Below are positions 51,000 through 59,775 of a stretch of 64,000 nt of DNA, in pieces; the stretch's first letter is position 1, and each line of letters opens with the position of its first letter. The notes beneath the pieces are model-generated. The model was not told the origin of the DNA and did no database searches. It saw nothing but the letters and a program-made list of their open reading frames with translations. This stretch comes from Aquibium oceanicum (lineage in GTDB: Bacteria > Pseudomonadota > Alphaproteobacteria > Rhizobiales > Rhizobiaceae). The translations under genes and the position numbers were made by a program. The stretch covers positions 3,494,501 through 3,558,500 of the forward strand of contig NZ_CP018171.1 in NCBI RefSeq assembly GCF_001889605.1, written 5' to 3'.

Positions 51000-52082
51000 C
51001 TAAAGTTCCATCGCCTGGCCGGTGCGGGCGCTCTCCTCCGCCGCAGCGCCGATCATGACGGCCCTCAAACCGTCGTCGAGCGACACTTCCGGCTGTCCGC
51101 CATGACGCACGAGGTTCAGGAACTTCTGGTGCTGGAAGAAGGTCGAACCATGGTGGTCTCCCGCCGCCAGGATGCGCTCCTCGACATGGATCTCCTCGCG
51201 CACGGGCAGCTTGGTCGCCCGCGGCGAGATCACGATCTCGGAGGCGCGCTCGCGTTCCTCGGGGGAGAAGCGGGCAGGCCCCGGCACGAACGCCTCGATG
51301 CGCGCCTTGTCACCGGTGGCGGCGATCTGCTCCTGCCAGTACGAGCCCTCGGCAAACATGCACAGATCGAGCATGGCGCGCACGCCGTTGTCGAAGTCGA
51401 CGATCACGAAGGCATTATCCAGCACGTCGGGGGTGCGGCCGTCGTATCGTTCGTCGAGGAAATTCACGTCCATCGCACCCGAGGCGTAGACACGCACGGC
51501 CTCGGCCTCAGCCAGAAGGCGCATCAGGTCGAAGAAGTGGCAGCATTTTTCCACCAGCGTGCCGCCGGTGCGGGCCGAAAAGCGGTTCCAGTCGTCGACC
51601 TTGTGCAGGAACGGAAAGCGATGCTCGCGGATCGAGATCATGCGCAGCCGACCGGCGGTCCCGGCCGCAAGTTCGTGGCGCAGGCGCTCGACCGGCGGCA
51701 TGTAGCGGTATTCCATCGCGACCCATACGGGTGCTGCCCGCCGCTCCGCCAGCCGCAGCACCTCGCGGCAATCCTCCACGGTGGCGCAGAGCGGCTTTTC
51801 GACCAGGATCGGCTTGTTCGAGGGCAGCACGTCCCGCAGGATCGCGGCATGGGTGTCGTTGGGGCTGGCAATCACCAGCACGTCGCAGCAATCGGCGGCC
51901 AGGAGTTCGCGATGGCCGGGAAAGACGGCGCAGCGCTCGTGCCCCGGCCCGGCCGCGAGTTCCCGGCTCTGGGAAAAGGGATCGGCGATCGCAGTTATCT
52001 CCGCGCCGTCGAGCAGGCCGATGTTGCACATGTGCTCGCGCCCCATCATGCCCGAACCGATGATGCCGTAGCGGATCGTCAT
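51000..52082 (-). CDS. Gfo/Idh/MocA-family NAD(P)-dependent dehydrogenase
   Basis: 360-residue oxidoreductase. GIIGSGMMGREHM is the Rossmann nucleotide motif. VLVIASPNDTHA and LVEKPLCATVEDC contain the EKP motif with the catalytic Lys. The substrate-binding domain has WNRFSARTGGTLVEKCCHFFDLMR. Members oxidise sugars, polyols or inositols. The ATG at 52082 lies 10 bases after the stop of the isomerase-like gene on the same strand, so the two act together, probably in degrading an unusual sugar. Confidence 0.9.
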   Translation of the reverse strand: MTIRYGIIGSGMMGREHMCNIGLLDGAEITAIADPFSQSRELAAGPGHERCAVFPGHRELLAADCCDVLVIASPNDTHAAILRDVLPSNKPILVEKPLCATVEDCREVLRLAERRAAPVWVAMEYRYMPPVERLRHELAAGTAGRLRMISIREHRFPFLHKVDDWNRFSARTGGTLVEKCCHFFDLMRLLAEAEAVRVYASGAMDVNFLDERYDGRTPDVLDNAFVIVDFDNGVRAMLDLCMFAEGSYWQEQIAATGDKARIEAFVPGPARFSPEERERASEIVISPRATKLPVREEIHVEERILAAGDHHGSTFFQHQKFLNLVRHGGQPEVSLDDGLRAVMIGAAAEESARTGQAMEL

Positions 52083-52092
52083 GGGCCTCACG

Positions 52093-53505
52093 TCAGAGAT
52101 CGAGAACGGGGATTCCGAGGGACTTTGCTGCGGCTCCGAGAGCATCGCGGTGGTCTCCGTAGGCGAGCGCCAGATGGTGCTCGAGCGCCGCGCCCATGAT
52201 GCGGTCGAGCAGATTTTCTGCGGGGGTGTCGAAGCGGACGACGCCCGACGTGCCAGTGAAGGCCATCGGCCGTTTCAGCATCTCGCCGCCACCGATGACA
52301 GCGACGGTGCGACCGCGCGCCTGGCTGATGCGGAAAAAGGTGACGCGGCCGGGCTTCAGCGGAAATTCGTAGAGCAGCGGCATCTTGCGGTTGGTGTGGA
52401 TCGTCGCCTGCGGCGCCGCGTCCGGATCGGCCATGGAGACCGGCGCCTGGCCGCAATGCCATACGACGCCGGTATCGTCGCCGGCTTCGAGGTCCACGAG
52501 GTCGGTCAGGAAGGCCGGCGCGTCGGCGACCTTCTGGAGGAGCAGCGCGGACAGCGCGCCGTAGACGTCGGCCTCGCAGGCGCAGGGCACCCGCCCCTCG
52601 CCCATCATGGAGACGGGTCCGCAGACCGCCCCGCCGTACTCGGTGAAAGTCTCGGGCCAGCAGCGGATGGCGAAGGCGTCGTAGCTGCCCTCGCGCCGCA
52701 GCGCCTCGATCGCCGGCTTGAGACGCAGCGACCGTTCGAGCTGCTGCTGGTCGACCGTATCGAGCCCGGAGAGCGCCGCGGACGCGAAGGCCCGGGCATC
52801 CGCCAGTTGCGCCGCGTCCACCGATCCGGCACGGGAAAAGAGGTATCCGAGGTCGAGTTCGTCGACCCGCACGCCAGCGAGTTCGCCGATCCGGCCCGCA
52901 TCGTACGCGCAGGTCGGGAACCCGTCCGGGTGGCGGCCGATCTGGGCGATCCGTGCACCGCGAATCGCGTCGGCAGCCGCGACGCCGCGCGGATCGTCGC
53001 CAGCGGCGGGATGTGGGTCTACGTCGCGCGCCATGCGCTCACCGGAAAGAAGCCCATGCAGGGCGGCTTCGATCCCGGCGTCGTCCGGCGCGGCGTGAAG
53101 GTAGCCGAAGTCGCGCCCGGCCAGCCCCAGCGCATGCGCGGCGAGATTGAGGCCGCAGAAGGCGTTGAGCCGCAGCCGACCGCCGAGACGCGGCTCGGGG
53201 ATCGACCAGATGGCGAGCGGCTGCGCGAACTCCTGTGCGGCCTCTGCCACCATCGCGGCATCGGTAAAGGTCACCTGCAGCACGAGAAGGTCGGTGATTG
53301 CCTGTCCGCCCAGGTCCTTCATGGCGGCGCGCGTGGCCTCGGCGTCGAAGAGCAGGTGGCGGGGACCCGTCACCGCCAGGCCAGCCGCGTCGAGCGCCGC
53401 CAGCATCGCCGCGAGCTTCTCCTCGGCGAAGGCCACGTCGAAAGTGGCGCGCGCAAGCGGCAGGATGCCGATGCGGCGTTCGGCGGCGGTGGCTTTACCT
53501 GACAT
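52093..53505 (-). CDS. L-fucose/L-arabinose isomerase family protein
   Basis: 470-residue protein with the isomerase-family N-terminus (RIGILPLARATFDVAFAEEK, LLVLQVTFTDAAMVAE) and the C-terminal catalytic region, where ACEADVYGALSALLLQ supplies a Glu/Asp pair and VVWHCGQAP a His. These would bind a metal and shift a ketone/aldehyde group. The exact sugar is unknown. It is the first gene of a two-gene operon with the Gfo/Idh dehydrogenase and is divergent from the histidine phosphatase gene. Confidence 0.82.
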   Translation of the reverse strand: MSGKATAAERRIGILPLARATFDVAFAEEKLAAMLAALDAAGLAVTGPRHLLFDAEATRAAMKDLGGQAITDLLVLQVTFTDAAMVAEAAQEFAQPLAIWSIPEPRLGGRLRLNAFCGLNLAAHALGLAGRDFGYLHAAPDDAGIEAALHGLLSGERMARDVDPHPAAGDDPRGVAAADAIRGARIAQIGRHPDGFPTCAYDAGRIGELAGVRVDELDLGYLFSRAGSVDAAQLADARAFASAALSGLDTVDQQQLERSLRLKPAIEALRREGSYDAFAIRCWPETFTEYGGAVCGPVSMMGEGRVPCACEADVYGALSALLLQKVADAPAFLTDLVDLEAGDDTGVVWHCGQAPVSMADPDAAPQATIHTNRKMPLLYEFPLKPGRVTFFRISQARGRTVAVIGGGEMLKRPMAFTGTSGVVRFDTPAENLLDRIMGAALEHHLALAYGDHRDALGAAAKSLGIPVLDL

Positions 53506-53560
53506 GCGAGGCCTCTATCTGGACACTGGCCAAGGTTCTGAAAAAGGAAGATGACCGGCC

Positions 53561-54115
53561 ATGCTTCGTATCCTGCTCGCGCTCGCGATGACCCTCGCCT
53601 CCTTCGCGTCCCTGGCACAGGAGGACGCCATTGCGACGCTCGAGGACGGCGGCAAGGTGCTGCTGATCAGGCACGCCCGGGCGCCGGGCACGGGCGATCC
53701 GGACAACTTCGTGATCGACGACTGTTCCACCCAGCGCAACCTCTCCGAGGAAGGCCGGCGGCAGGCAGCCGCACTCGGAGACCGGTTGCGGACAAACGGC
53801 ATCGAGGTGACCGAGGTCCTTTCCAGCCGCTGGTGCCGCGCTCTCGACACCGCCCGGCTGGCCTTCGGCGACGACGCTGTCACCCCTTTCGAGCCGCTCG
53901 ATTCCTTCTTTGGCGATCGCGGCCGGCGGGACGGTCAGACCGAGGCCGCGCGCCAGCGGATCGCCGCCTTCGACGGCCCCGGCACGCTCGTCATGGTGAC
54001 CCATCAGGTGAACGTCACCGCCCTGACTGAGATCTTCCCGCGCGAGGGCGAGGCGGTCGTGCTGGAGCCCACATCGGAAGGCTTCGAGGTGATCGGCCGC
54101 GTGACGTTCGACTGA
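53561..54115 (+). CDS. exported histidine phosphatase family protein
   Basis: 184-residue protein with a signal peptide (LLALAMTLASFASLAQ) and a phosphoglycerate-mutase-like fold. LLIRHARAPGTGDP carries the phospho-accepting His38 with its RH motif, and LVMVTHQVNVTAL carries the second catalytic residue, His148. An intact active site is expected. The periplasmic substrate is unknown. It is the first of two tandem paralogs. Confidence 0.85.
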   Translation: MLRILLALAMTLASFASLAQEDAIATLEDGGKVLLIRHARAPGTGDPDNFVIDDCSTQRNLSEEGRRQAAALGDRLRTNGIEVTEVLSSRWCRALDTARLAFGDDAVTPFEPLDSFFGDRGRRDGQTEAARQRIAAFDGPGTLVMVTHQVNVTALTEIFPREGEAVVLEPTSEGFEVIGRVTFD

Positions 54116-54217
54116 TCGCGCAATTGCGACGTTCACGATCCGGAGAACTGCTCGCCTGTCCGTCATTTTGCTTGCCATGCGGAATGCCTATATCCAGTGT
54201 CTCGGACAGGAACACGC

Positions 54218-54772
54218 ATGCATCGAATTCTCCTCGCTCTCACGCTCGTCATCTTCGCGTTCCCGGCAATGGCGACGGAAGCCGGATGGGCGTTGCTGCG
54301 CGAGGGCGGGCACGTCGTGCTGCTGCGCCATGCCTATACGCTCGGCACCAGCGATCCGCCCGGCTTCGACATCGAGGACTGTTCCACGCAGCGCAATCTC
54401 TCCGAACGCGGCAAGCTCCAGGCGCGCAAGATGGGCGCCTTGTTCGCGGCGCGCGGCGCTCCGATAGAACAGGTCTATTCGAGCCGCCTCTGCCGCGCGG
54501 TCCAGACCGCGAGGCTTGCCTTCCAGTACGAGGAGGTGGAGGAGTTCCCTCCCCTCGACCCGCTTCCCGCCGACCCGGGCGCGGCGGCGAAGGCGCGCGC
54601 CGCGACGATGGACCTGATCCGCAGCTACAAGGGCTGGGACAACATCGTGCTCGTGACCGATCTCGAAAACATCATGGCCCTCACCGGCCAGACGGCGCGG
54701 GAGGGCGAGGCCCTCATCATACGGACCTACGACGAGGATCTGCGCGTGCTCGGGCGCATCATCTTCAACTGA
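54218..54772 (+). CDS. histidine phosphatase paralog, second catalytic His lost
   Basis: 184-residue exported protein closely similar to its upstream neighbour: signal peptide (LLALTLVIFAFPAMAT), HVVLLRHAYTLGTSDPP with His38, DCSTQRNLSERGK, SSRLCRAVQTARLAF. At the position of the second catalytic His, the sequence is LVTDLENIMALT, so residue 148 is Asp instead of His. It may be inactive, a regulator, or use a changed mechanism. The ATG at 54218 has AGGAA upstream. Confidence 0.85.
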   Translation: MHRILLALTLVIFAFPAMATEAGWALLREGGHVVLLRHAYTLGTSDPPGFDIEDCSTQRNLSERGKLQARKMGALFAARGAPIEQVYSSRLCRAVQTARLAFQYEEVEEFPPLDPLPADPGAAAKARAATMDLIRSYKGWDNIVLVTDLENIMALTGQTAREGEALIIRTYDEDLRVLGRIIFN

Positions 54773-54777
54773 GCCGG

Positions 54778-55674
54778 TCACGCCGACGACCTCATGAAGG
54801 CTTCGGCTTCCGCCCTGCCAGGCGTGCCGGCGCGGCCGCCGAAGCGGGTGCACTTCAATGCGGCGACGGCATTGGCGAAGCGGATCGCCTCCCGTTCCGC
54901 CTGCCCCTCGCCCAATGCCAGCGCAAAGGCGCCGTGCCAGACGTCCCCTGCCCCCAGCGTGTCGACGACGTCCACGGCGAATGCCGGAACGTGCGCGGGC
55001 GCGCCGGCTTCGAAGAAGCTGACGCCTTTCGCGCCGTCCGTGTAGCAGACCCACGCGCCCGTCTCCTCGCGGGCCGAGCCTAGCGCCGCGTCGAGATCCT
55101 CGATACCGGCGAAGTCCCGCAGTCCCTGCGCGGAAAAGGCGATGTGGGAGGCCTGGCGCAGTGCCTCCTCCGCCTCGCGCACCGGCGCCTCGGCGTCGAG
55201 AATGCCGGGGATGCCGCGCTCCCGGGCAGCGGCCATGGCGACCGCGGCGCCTTGCGGCCAGCGCGTATCGGCAAGGATAGCATCGAGCGCGTCGGGGACT
55301 GCGGGTTCCAGCCAGGACGCATCGAAGCTCAGCGCCATGTCGCGGAAATTGACGATCTGCCGCTCGCCATCGGCATCGACGTAGATCGAGGAGAAGGAAG
55401 AACGTCCGTCCTCGATCCGGCGCACGAGAGAGCAGTCCACACTCTCGGCCTTCAGCCCCGCGACGATCATCTCGCCGATCGGGTCGCGGCCGATCCGCGC
55501 GGCCAGGAGCGCCTCGCCGCCGAGTCGCGCCACCGCCGCGGCCGCATTGGCCGCGCAACCGCCGCCGATGATCGCGCCATCGCGGGCGCGATACTTTTCG
55601 GGGTGGCGGGGCAGTTCGTCGACGGACATCACGATATCGATCACCGCGACCCCGACGGTCATGATTCTGGACAT
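54778..55674 (-). CDS. PfkB-family sugar kinase
   Basis: 298-residue ribokinase-like enzyme. IIGGGCAANAAAAVARLGG is the N-terminal substrate motif and VVDTLGAGDVWHGAFALALG is the C-terminal motif with the anion hole and catalytic Asp. The sequence also resembles kinases of sulfosugar and deoxysugar pathways, but the substrate cannot be named. The ATG at 55674 is chosen over GTG 55695; ATG 55662 is also possible. Stops 6 bases from the convergent phosphatase gene. Confidence 0.85.
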   Translation of the reverse strand: MSRIMTVGVAVIDIVMSVDELPRHPEKYRARDGAIIGGGCAANAAAAVARLGGEALLAARIGRDPIGEMIVAGLKAESVDCSLVRRIEDGRSSFSSIYVDADGERQIVNFRDMALSFDASWLEPAVPDALDAILADTRWPQGAAVAMAAARERGIPGILDAEAPVREAEEALRQASHIAFSAQGLRDFAGIEDLDAALGSAREETGAWVCYTDGAKGVSFFEAGAPAHVPAFAVDVVDTLGAGDVWHGAFALALGEGQAEREAIRFANAVAALKCTRFGGRAGTPGRAEAEAFMRSSA

Positions 55675-55724
55675 TGTCGCGGACCGGAAGCTCACGTGGC
55701 CACGATTGTTCGCGGCGACTGGGG

Positions 55725-55776
55725 CAGGATAGCGAGTCTTGTATAAGTTACAGGATAGCGAGTCTTGTATAAGTTA
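55725..55776. repeat. two perfect copies of a 26-bp unit in tandem
   Basis: The 26-base unit starting CAGGATAGCGAGTC and ending ATAAGTTA occurs at 55725-55750 and, without any change, at 55751-55776. It lies in the intergenic region between the PfkB kinase gene and acpXL. Confidence 0.95.
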
Positions 55777-55785
55777 CAAGACTCG
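55759..55785. repeat. perfect hairpin at the end of the tandem repeat
   Basis: CGAGTCTTGTA (55759-55769) pairs exactly with TACAAGACTCG (55775-55785) around TAAGT. The first repeat copy carries the same left arm, so alternative pairing is possible. No T-run follows on the plus strand, so it is not a classic terminator for that strand. Confidence 0.8.
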
Positions 55786-55893
55786 GGGTTCCGCACTTCC
55801 GCTGGAAAACCACCCTGCCGGTTTGACATCTCGGTAAAAGCGATTAGGAACCGCGCAGATCATTTCCCCACGTTTTCCCAAGGTTCAAACGCC

Positions 55894-56175
55894 GTGACCA
55901 ACACCTTCGACAAGGTTGCCGACATCATTGCCGAAACCAGCGAGATCGAGCGCGACACGATCACGCCCGAGAGCCACACGATCGACGATCTCGGTATCGA
56001 CAGCCTCGACTTTCTCGACATCGTCTTTGCCATCGACAAGGAGTTCGGGATCAAAATCCCGCTCGAGAAGTGGACGCAGGAAGTCAACGACGGCAAGGCG
56101 ACCACCGAGGAATACTTCGTCATGAAGAACCTGTGCGCCAAGATTGACGAACTGGTCGCAGCCAAGGCCCGCTGA
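55894..56175 (+). CDS. acpXL: acyl carrier protein AcpXL for very-long-chain fatty acids
   Basis: 93-residue carrier that holds the 27-hydroxyoctacosanoyl chain for lipid A. The phosphopantetheine site is the Ser of [10 protein letters not shown], and [22 protein letters not shown] and [13 protein letters not shown] are AcpXL-specific stretches. I start at GTG 55894, giving the usual length; a longer frame begins inside the tandem repeat. First gene of the lipid A acyl cluster. Confidence 0.93.
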   Translation: MTNTFDKVADIIAETSEIERDTITPESHTIDDLGIDSLDFLDIVFAIDKEFGIKIPLEKWTQEVNDGKATTEEYFVMKNLCAKIDELVAAKAR

Positions 56176-56244
56176 CCCCCGGCAAGCCGGCTTCCGCGCG
56201 GACGGCCTTGACGCGGCTTGCCCGCGCCGTCACATGATCTGCCC

Positions 56245-57426
56245 ATGAACGAACACGACGCACTCGTCACCGGCATCGGCATCCTTTCCTCGCTGGGAGA
56301 AGGCACCGATGCACACTGGCGCGTGCTGACCAGCGCCTCCCCGTCGCCGCGCATCGACAGCGAACGTTTCAAACCCTACACCGTCCATCCGCTCTCCGAG
56401 ATCGACTGGAGCACCCAGATCGCCAAGCGCGGAGACCTGCGCCAGATGGAAGCCTGGCAGCGGCTCGGCACCTACACGGCCGGCCTGGCGCTCGACGATG
56501 CGGGCCTCAAGGGCGACGAGGCGCTTTCGGCCAGCATGGACATGATCGTCGCGGCCGGCGGCGGCGAGCGCGACGAGGCCGTGGACGCGGCCATCCTTGA
56601 AGCGTCCCTGACACGCAACGATCGCGGCGTTCTCCTGAACGAGAAGCTGACGACGGAACTGCGCCCCACCCTGTTCCTGGCCCAGTTGTCGAACCTGCTC
56701 GCGGGCAACATATCGATCGTCCACAAGGTGACGGGTTCCTCGCGGACCTTCATGGGCGAGGAAGGTGCCGGCATTGCCGCGGTCGAGACGGCGGTCGCCC
56801 GGATAAGGTCCGGACAGTCGAGCCACGTCCTGGTGGGCGGCGCCTTCAACACGGAACACCCCGACCACCTGCTCGGCTACCAACTCGCCGGCACCATGCA
56901 GCACGGACCCTGGTCGTCCGTCTGGGAGCGCGACGAGAACCGGGGCGGCGGCGTGATTACCGGATCCGGCGCGGCCTTCCTCGTGATCGAGTCGCGCGAA
57001 CATGCTGCCCGGCGCGGACGCAAGGCCTATGCCGCGATCGAGAAGGTCGTATCGGACCGGTTCAGGCGCGACCGCGTCGATCTGGCGGAAGCCATCGGCG
57101 GTGTAATCGACGCGACGGCCCCGGACGAAGCCGTCACGGCGGTCTCGGGTGTTTCGGGCGCGCATGCGCCGACACGCGCCGAGAAGGCTGCCTTCGACGC
57201 ACGGCCGAACATCGCGGTGCGGGGCTTCACTGCGCTCACCGGCCACATGAAGGAAGCGCAGTTCCCCTTCGCGATCGCGCTCGCGGCACTGGCGATCCAC
57301 GAGGGAGGCACGTTTCCCCCTTTCGATGCCGCCTTCGAGAAGCCTTCGCAGGCGACAGGCAGGATGCTGGCCACGACGATCGGCACGCGCCGCTTCGAAG
57401 GCGCCGCGCTGCTGTCGCCGGTCTGA
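56245..57426 (+). CDS. fabF2XL: beta-ketoacyl-ACP synthase-like protein lacking catalytic Cys
   Basis: 393-residue ketosynthase fold of the acpXL cluster. At the place of the active-site Cys (TACASG in normal enzymes) the sequence is VTGSSRTFMG, putting Ser165 there, so it cannot take part in acyl-enzyme formation in the usual way. A His is still present in LTGHMKEAQ. This resembles chain-length-factor subunits that pair with an active ketosynthase, here FabF1XL, encoded next. The ATG at 56245 has no clear ribosome binding site. The gap to acpXL is only 69 bases; fabZXL, found there in Rhizobium, is missing. Confidence 0.85.
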   Translation: MNEHDALVTGIGILSSLGEGTDAHWRVLTSASPSPRIDSERFKPYTVHPLSEIDWSTQIAKRGDLRQMEAWQRLGTYTAGLALDDAGLKGDEALSASMDMIVAAGGGERDEAVDAAILEASLTRNDRGVLLNEKLTTELRPTLFLAQLSNLLAGNISIVHKVTGSSRTFMGEEGAGIAAVETAVARIRSGQSSHVLVGGAFNTEHPDHLLGYQLAGTMQHGPWSSVWERDENRGGGVITGSGAAFLVIESREHAARRGRKAYAAIEKVVSDRFRRDRVDLAEAIGGVIDATAPDEAVTAVSGVSGAHAPTRAEKAAFDARPNIAVRGFTALTGHMKEAQFPFAIALAALAIHEGGTFPPFDAAFEKPSQATGRMLATTIGTRRFEGAALLSPV

Positions 57427-57443
57427 AGCAAGGACGCAGGGCC

Positions 57444-58712
57444 ATGACGAAGATGACGGACAATTTCGGACGGCCGGTCGTGGTGGTCACCGGCATCGGC
57501 GTGGTGACGTCGCTCGGCACGGGCAAGGAGCAGAACTGGGCGGCCCTGACCGAAGGCCGGTCCGGCATTCATCCCATCCGGCGCTTTCCCGTGGACCATC
57601 TGAACACCCGCATCGCCGGAACGGTCGACTTCCTGGATTCGAGCAACAAGGGCGCGGGCGCCCTCACCCACGAACTGGCGGATGCCGCGGCCCGCGAGGC
57701 GACAGGGCAAGCCGGCATCGGATCCGACTTCGGCGGCCCGCTGTTCCTCGCCGCGCCCCCGGTCGAGCTCGGATGGATCGAGCGCTTCGACCTCTACGGG
57801 CGCGTGTCGGAAGGCAGCGGCTACGACCGGTTGCTGGCTGCCGCGCAGGCGGTGTCGGGAAAGGAATTCCAGGAAGACACGCAGTTCGGCGCGATCGCCG
57901 ACCGGCTCGCCGACAGTTTCGGCACCCGCGGCCTGCCGATCACGCTCTCCACGGCCTGCGCCTCGGGCGCGACCGCGATCCAGCTCGGCGTGGAGGCGAT
58001 CCGGCGCGGCGAGTGCGATCGCGCGCTGGCGATCGGCGCCGACGGTTCCGCATCCGCCGAGGCGCTGATCCGCTTCGCGCTGCTCTCGGCCCTCTCGACC
58101 CAGAACGACCCGCCCGGCAAGGCGTCCAAGCCCTTCTCGAAGGACCGGGACGGCTTCGTGCTGGCCGAAGGGTCCGCCGCGCTGGTGCTGGAATCGCTGG
58201 AGGCGGCAATGGCACGAGGCGCCAAGGTGCTCGGCGTACTGCGGGGCTGCGGCGAGAAGGCCGACGACTTCCATCGCACCCGCTCCAAGCCGGACGGATC
58301 GCCCGCGATCGCCGCGGTTCGCGCCGCCCTTTCGGACGCCGGCATGGATGTGGACGAGATCGACTACATCAACGCCCATGGCACCTCGACGCCCGAGAAC
58401 GACAAGATGGAGCACCTGTCTCTGTCGACCGTCTTCGGCGAGCGCATACGGTCGATCCCGATCTCGTCGAACAAGTCGATGATAGGCCACACGCTGTCCG
58501 CCGCCGGTGCGATCGAGGCCGCCTTCTCGCTGATGACGATGCAGGAAGGAGTCATTCCGCCGACCATCAACTACGACAATCCCGATCCGGCCATCGAGTT
58601 CGACGTCGTCCCGAACGTGAAGCGGGAACGGCCGGTGTCGAGCGTCTTGTCCAATTCCTTCGGTTTCGGCGGCCAGAACACCTGCCTTGTCATGACCCGC
58701 GAACCGGTCTAA
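57444..58712 (+). CDS. fabF1XL: beta-ketoacyl-ACP synthase II (acpXL cluster)
   Basis: 422-residue active ketosynthase. Cys172 lies in STACASGATA, and the two His are in NAHGTSTPEND and GHTLSAAGA. It elongates the acyl chain on AcpXL, most likely as a partner of FabF2XL. Starts 17 bases after it. Confidence 0.94.
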   Translation: MTKMTDNFGRPVVVVTGIGVVTSLGTGKEQNWAALTEGRSGIHPIRRFPVDHLNTRIAGTVDFLDSSNKGAGALTHELADAAAREATGQAGIGSDFGGPLFLAAPPVELGWIERFDLYGRVSEGSGYDRLLAAAQAVSGKEFQEDTQFGAIADRLADSFGTRGLPITLSTACASGATAIQLGVEAIRRGECDRALAIGADGSASAEALIRFALLSALSTQNDPPGKASKPFSKDRDGFVLAEGSAALVLESLEAAMARGAKVLGVLRGCGEKADDFHRTRSKPDGSPAIAAVRAALSDAGMDVDEIDYINAHGTSTPENDKMEHLSLSTVFGERIRSIPISSNKSMIGHTLSAAGAIEAAFSLMTMQEGVIPPTINYDNPDPAIEFDVVPNVKRERPVSSVLSNSFGFGGQNTCLVMTREPV

Positions 58713-58746
58713 GCGGACCCCCTTTCCACCGGGACGTCCCAAGCCC

Positions 58747-59775
58747 ATGCGCGCATTGCAACTTGTAGAGGACCGCAGGCTCGAGGCGGTCGACCTCGAC
58801 CCGCCGCCGCCGCCCGGCCTCGGCGAGGTGACGGTCGCGATCCGGGTCGTGGCGCTGAACCACATCGACGTATGGGGCTGGCGCGGCATGGCCTTCGCCA
58901 AGCGCAAGATGCCGCTGGTGATCGGGGCCGAGGCCTCCGGCGTGGTTGATTCGGTCGGCCCGGGCGTGACCGGTCTGCTTCCGGGCCAGCTCGTGTCGAT
59001 CTACGGCGCGCGCACCTGTGGCCTCTGCCGCCCCTGTCGCGAAGGCCGCGATAATCTGTGCGAACACGTCGCCGGCGTGCACGGCTTCCATCTCGACGGT
59101 TTTGCCCAGGAGCACATCAACCTTCCGGCCCGGCTTCTCGTCCCGGCCCCGCCCGGCGTCGACGACGTCGGGGCGGCACTCGCGCCCGTCACATTCGGCA
59201 CCGTCGAGCACATGCTGTTCGACAACGCCAAGCTGGAGCCGGGCGAGACCATCCTCGTCCATGCCGGCGGCTCCGGCATCGGCACCGCGGCGATCCAGCT
59301 TGCCCGCAAGATGGGTTGCACGGTCATCACGACGGTCGGCTCGGACGACAAGATCGACAAGGCGAAAGCGCTCGGCGCCGACCACGTCATCAACTACCGC
59401 TCCGACCGCTTCGAGGGCGTGGTGCGAAAGCTGACCAAGAAGAAGGGCGTCGACGTGGTGTTCGAGCATGTCGGCGCCGACACCTGGGCGGGCTCCATGC
59501 TCTGCCTCAGGCGTGGCGGCCGGCTGGTGACCTGCGGCTCGACCTCGGGCGTCTCCACCAGCATGAACCTGATGCAGCTCTTCCAGCAGCAGCTGAAGAT
59601 TCTGGGCTCTTTCGGCTGCCGCATGGAGAACATGGCCGACGCCATGCAGAAGATGGCGGCAGGACTCGTCTCACCCGTCATCGACACGGAGATCGGCTTC
59701 GACGGGATCGGCACGGCGCTGGAGCGGATGGAAAGCCGCGCGGTCTTCGGCAAGATCGTCCTGCGCGTCTCGTGA
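58747..59775 (+). CDS. adh2XL: medium-chain alcohol dehydrogenase/enoyl reductase-like
   Basis: 342-residue MDR-family protein. The catalytic domain has four closely spaced Cys (CGLCRPCREGRDNLC) that form a structural zinc lobe, and HAGGSGIGTAAIQLARKMG is the NADPH-binding motif. In this cluster the role is most likely enoyl-ACP reduction or ketone handling during very-long-chain acyl synthesis. Its stop overlaps the lpxXL start (TGATG). Confidence 0.88.
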   Translation: MRALQLVEDRRLEAVDLDPPPPPGLGEVTVAIRVVALNHIDVWGWRGMAFAKRKMPLVIGAEASGVVDSVGPGVTGLLPGQLVSIYGARTCGLCRPCREGRDNLCEHVAGVHGFHLDGFAQEHINLPARLLVPAPPGVDDVGAALAPVTFGTVEHMLFDNAKLEPGETILVHAGGSGIGTAAIQLARKMGCTVITTVGSDDKIDKAKALGADHVINYRSDRFEGVVRKLTKKKGVDVVFEHVGADTWAGSMLCLRRGGRLVTCGSTSGVSTSMNLMQLFQQQLKILGSFGCRMENMADAMQKMAAGLVSPVIDTEIGFDGIGTALERMESRAVFGKIVLRVS

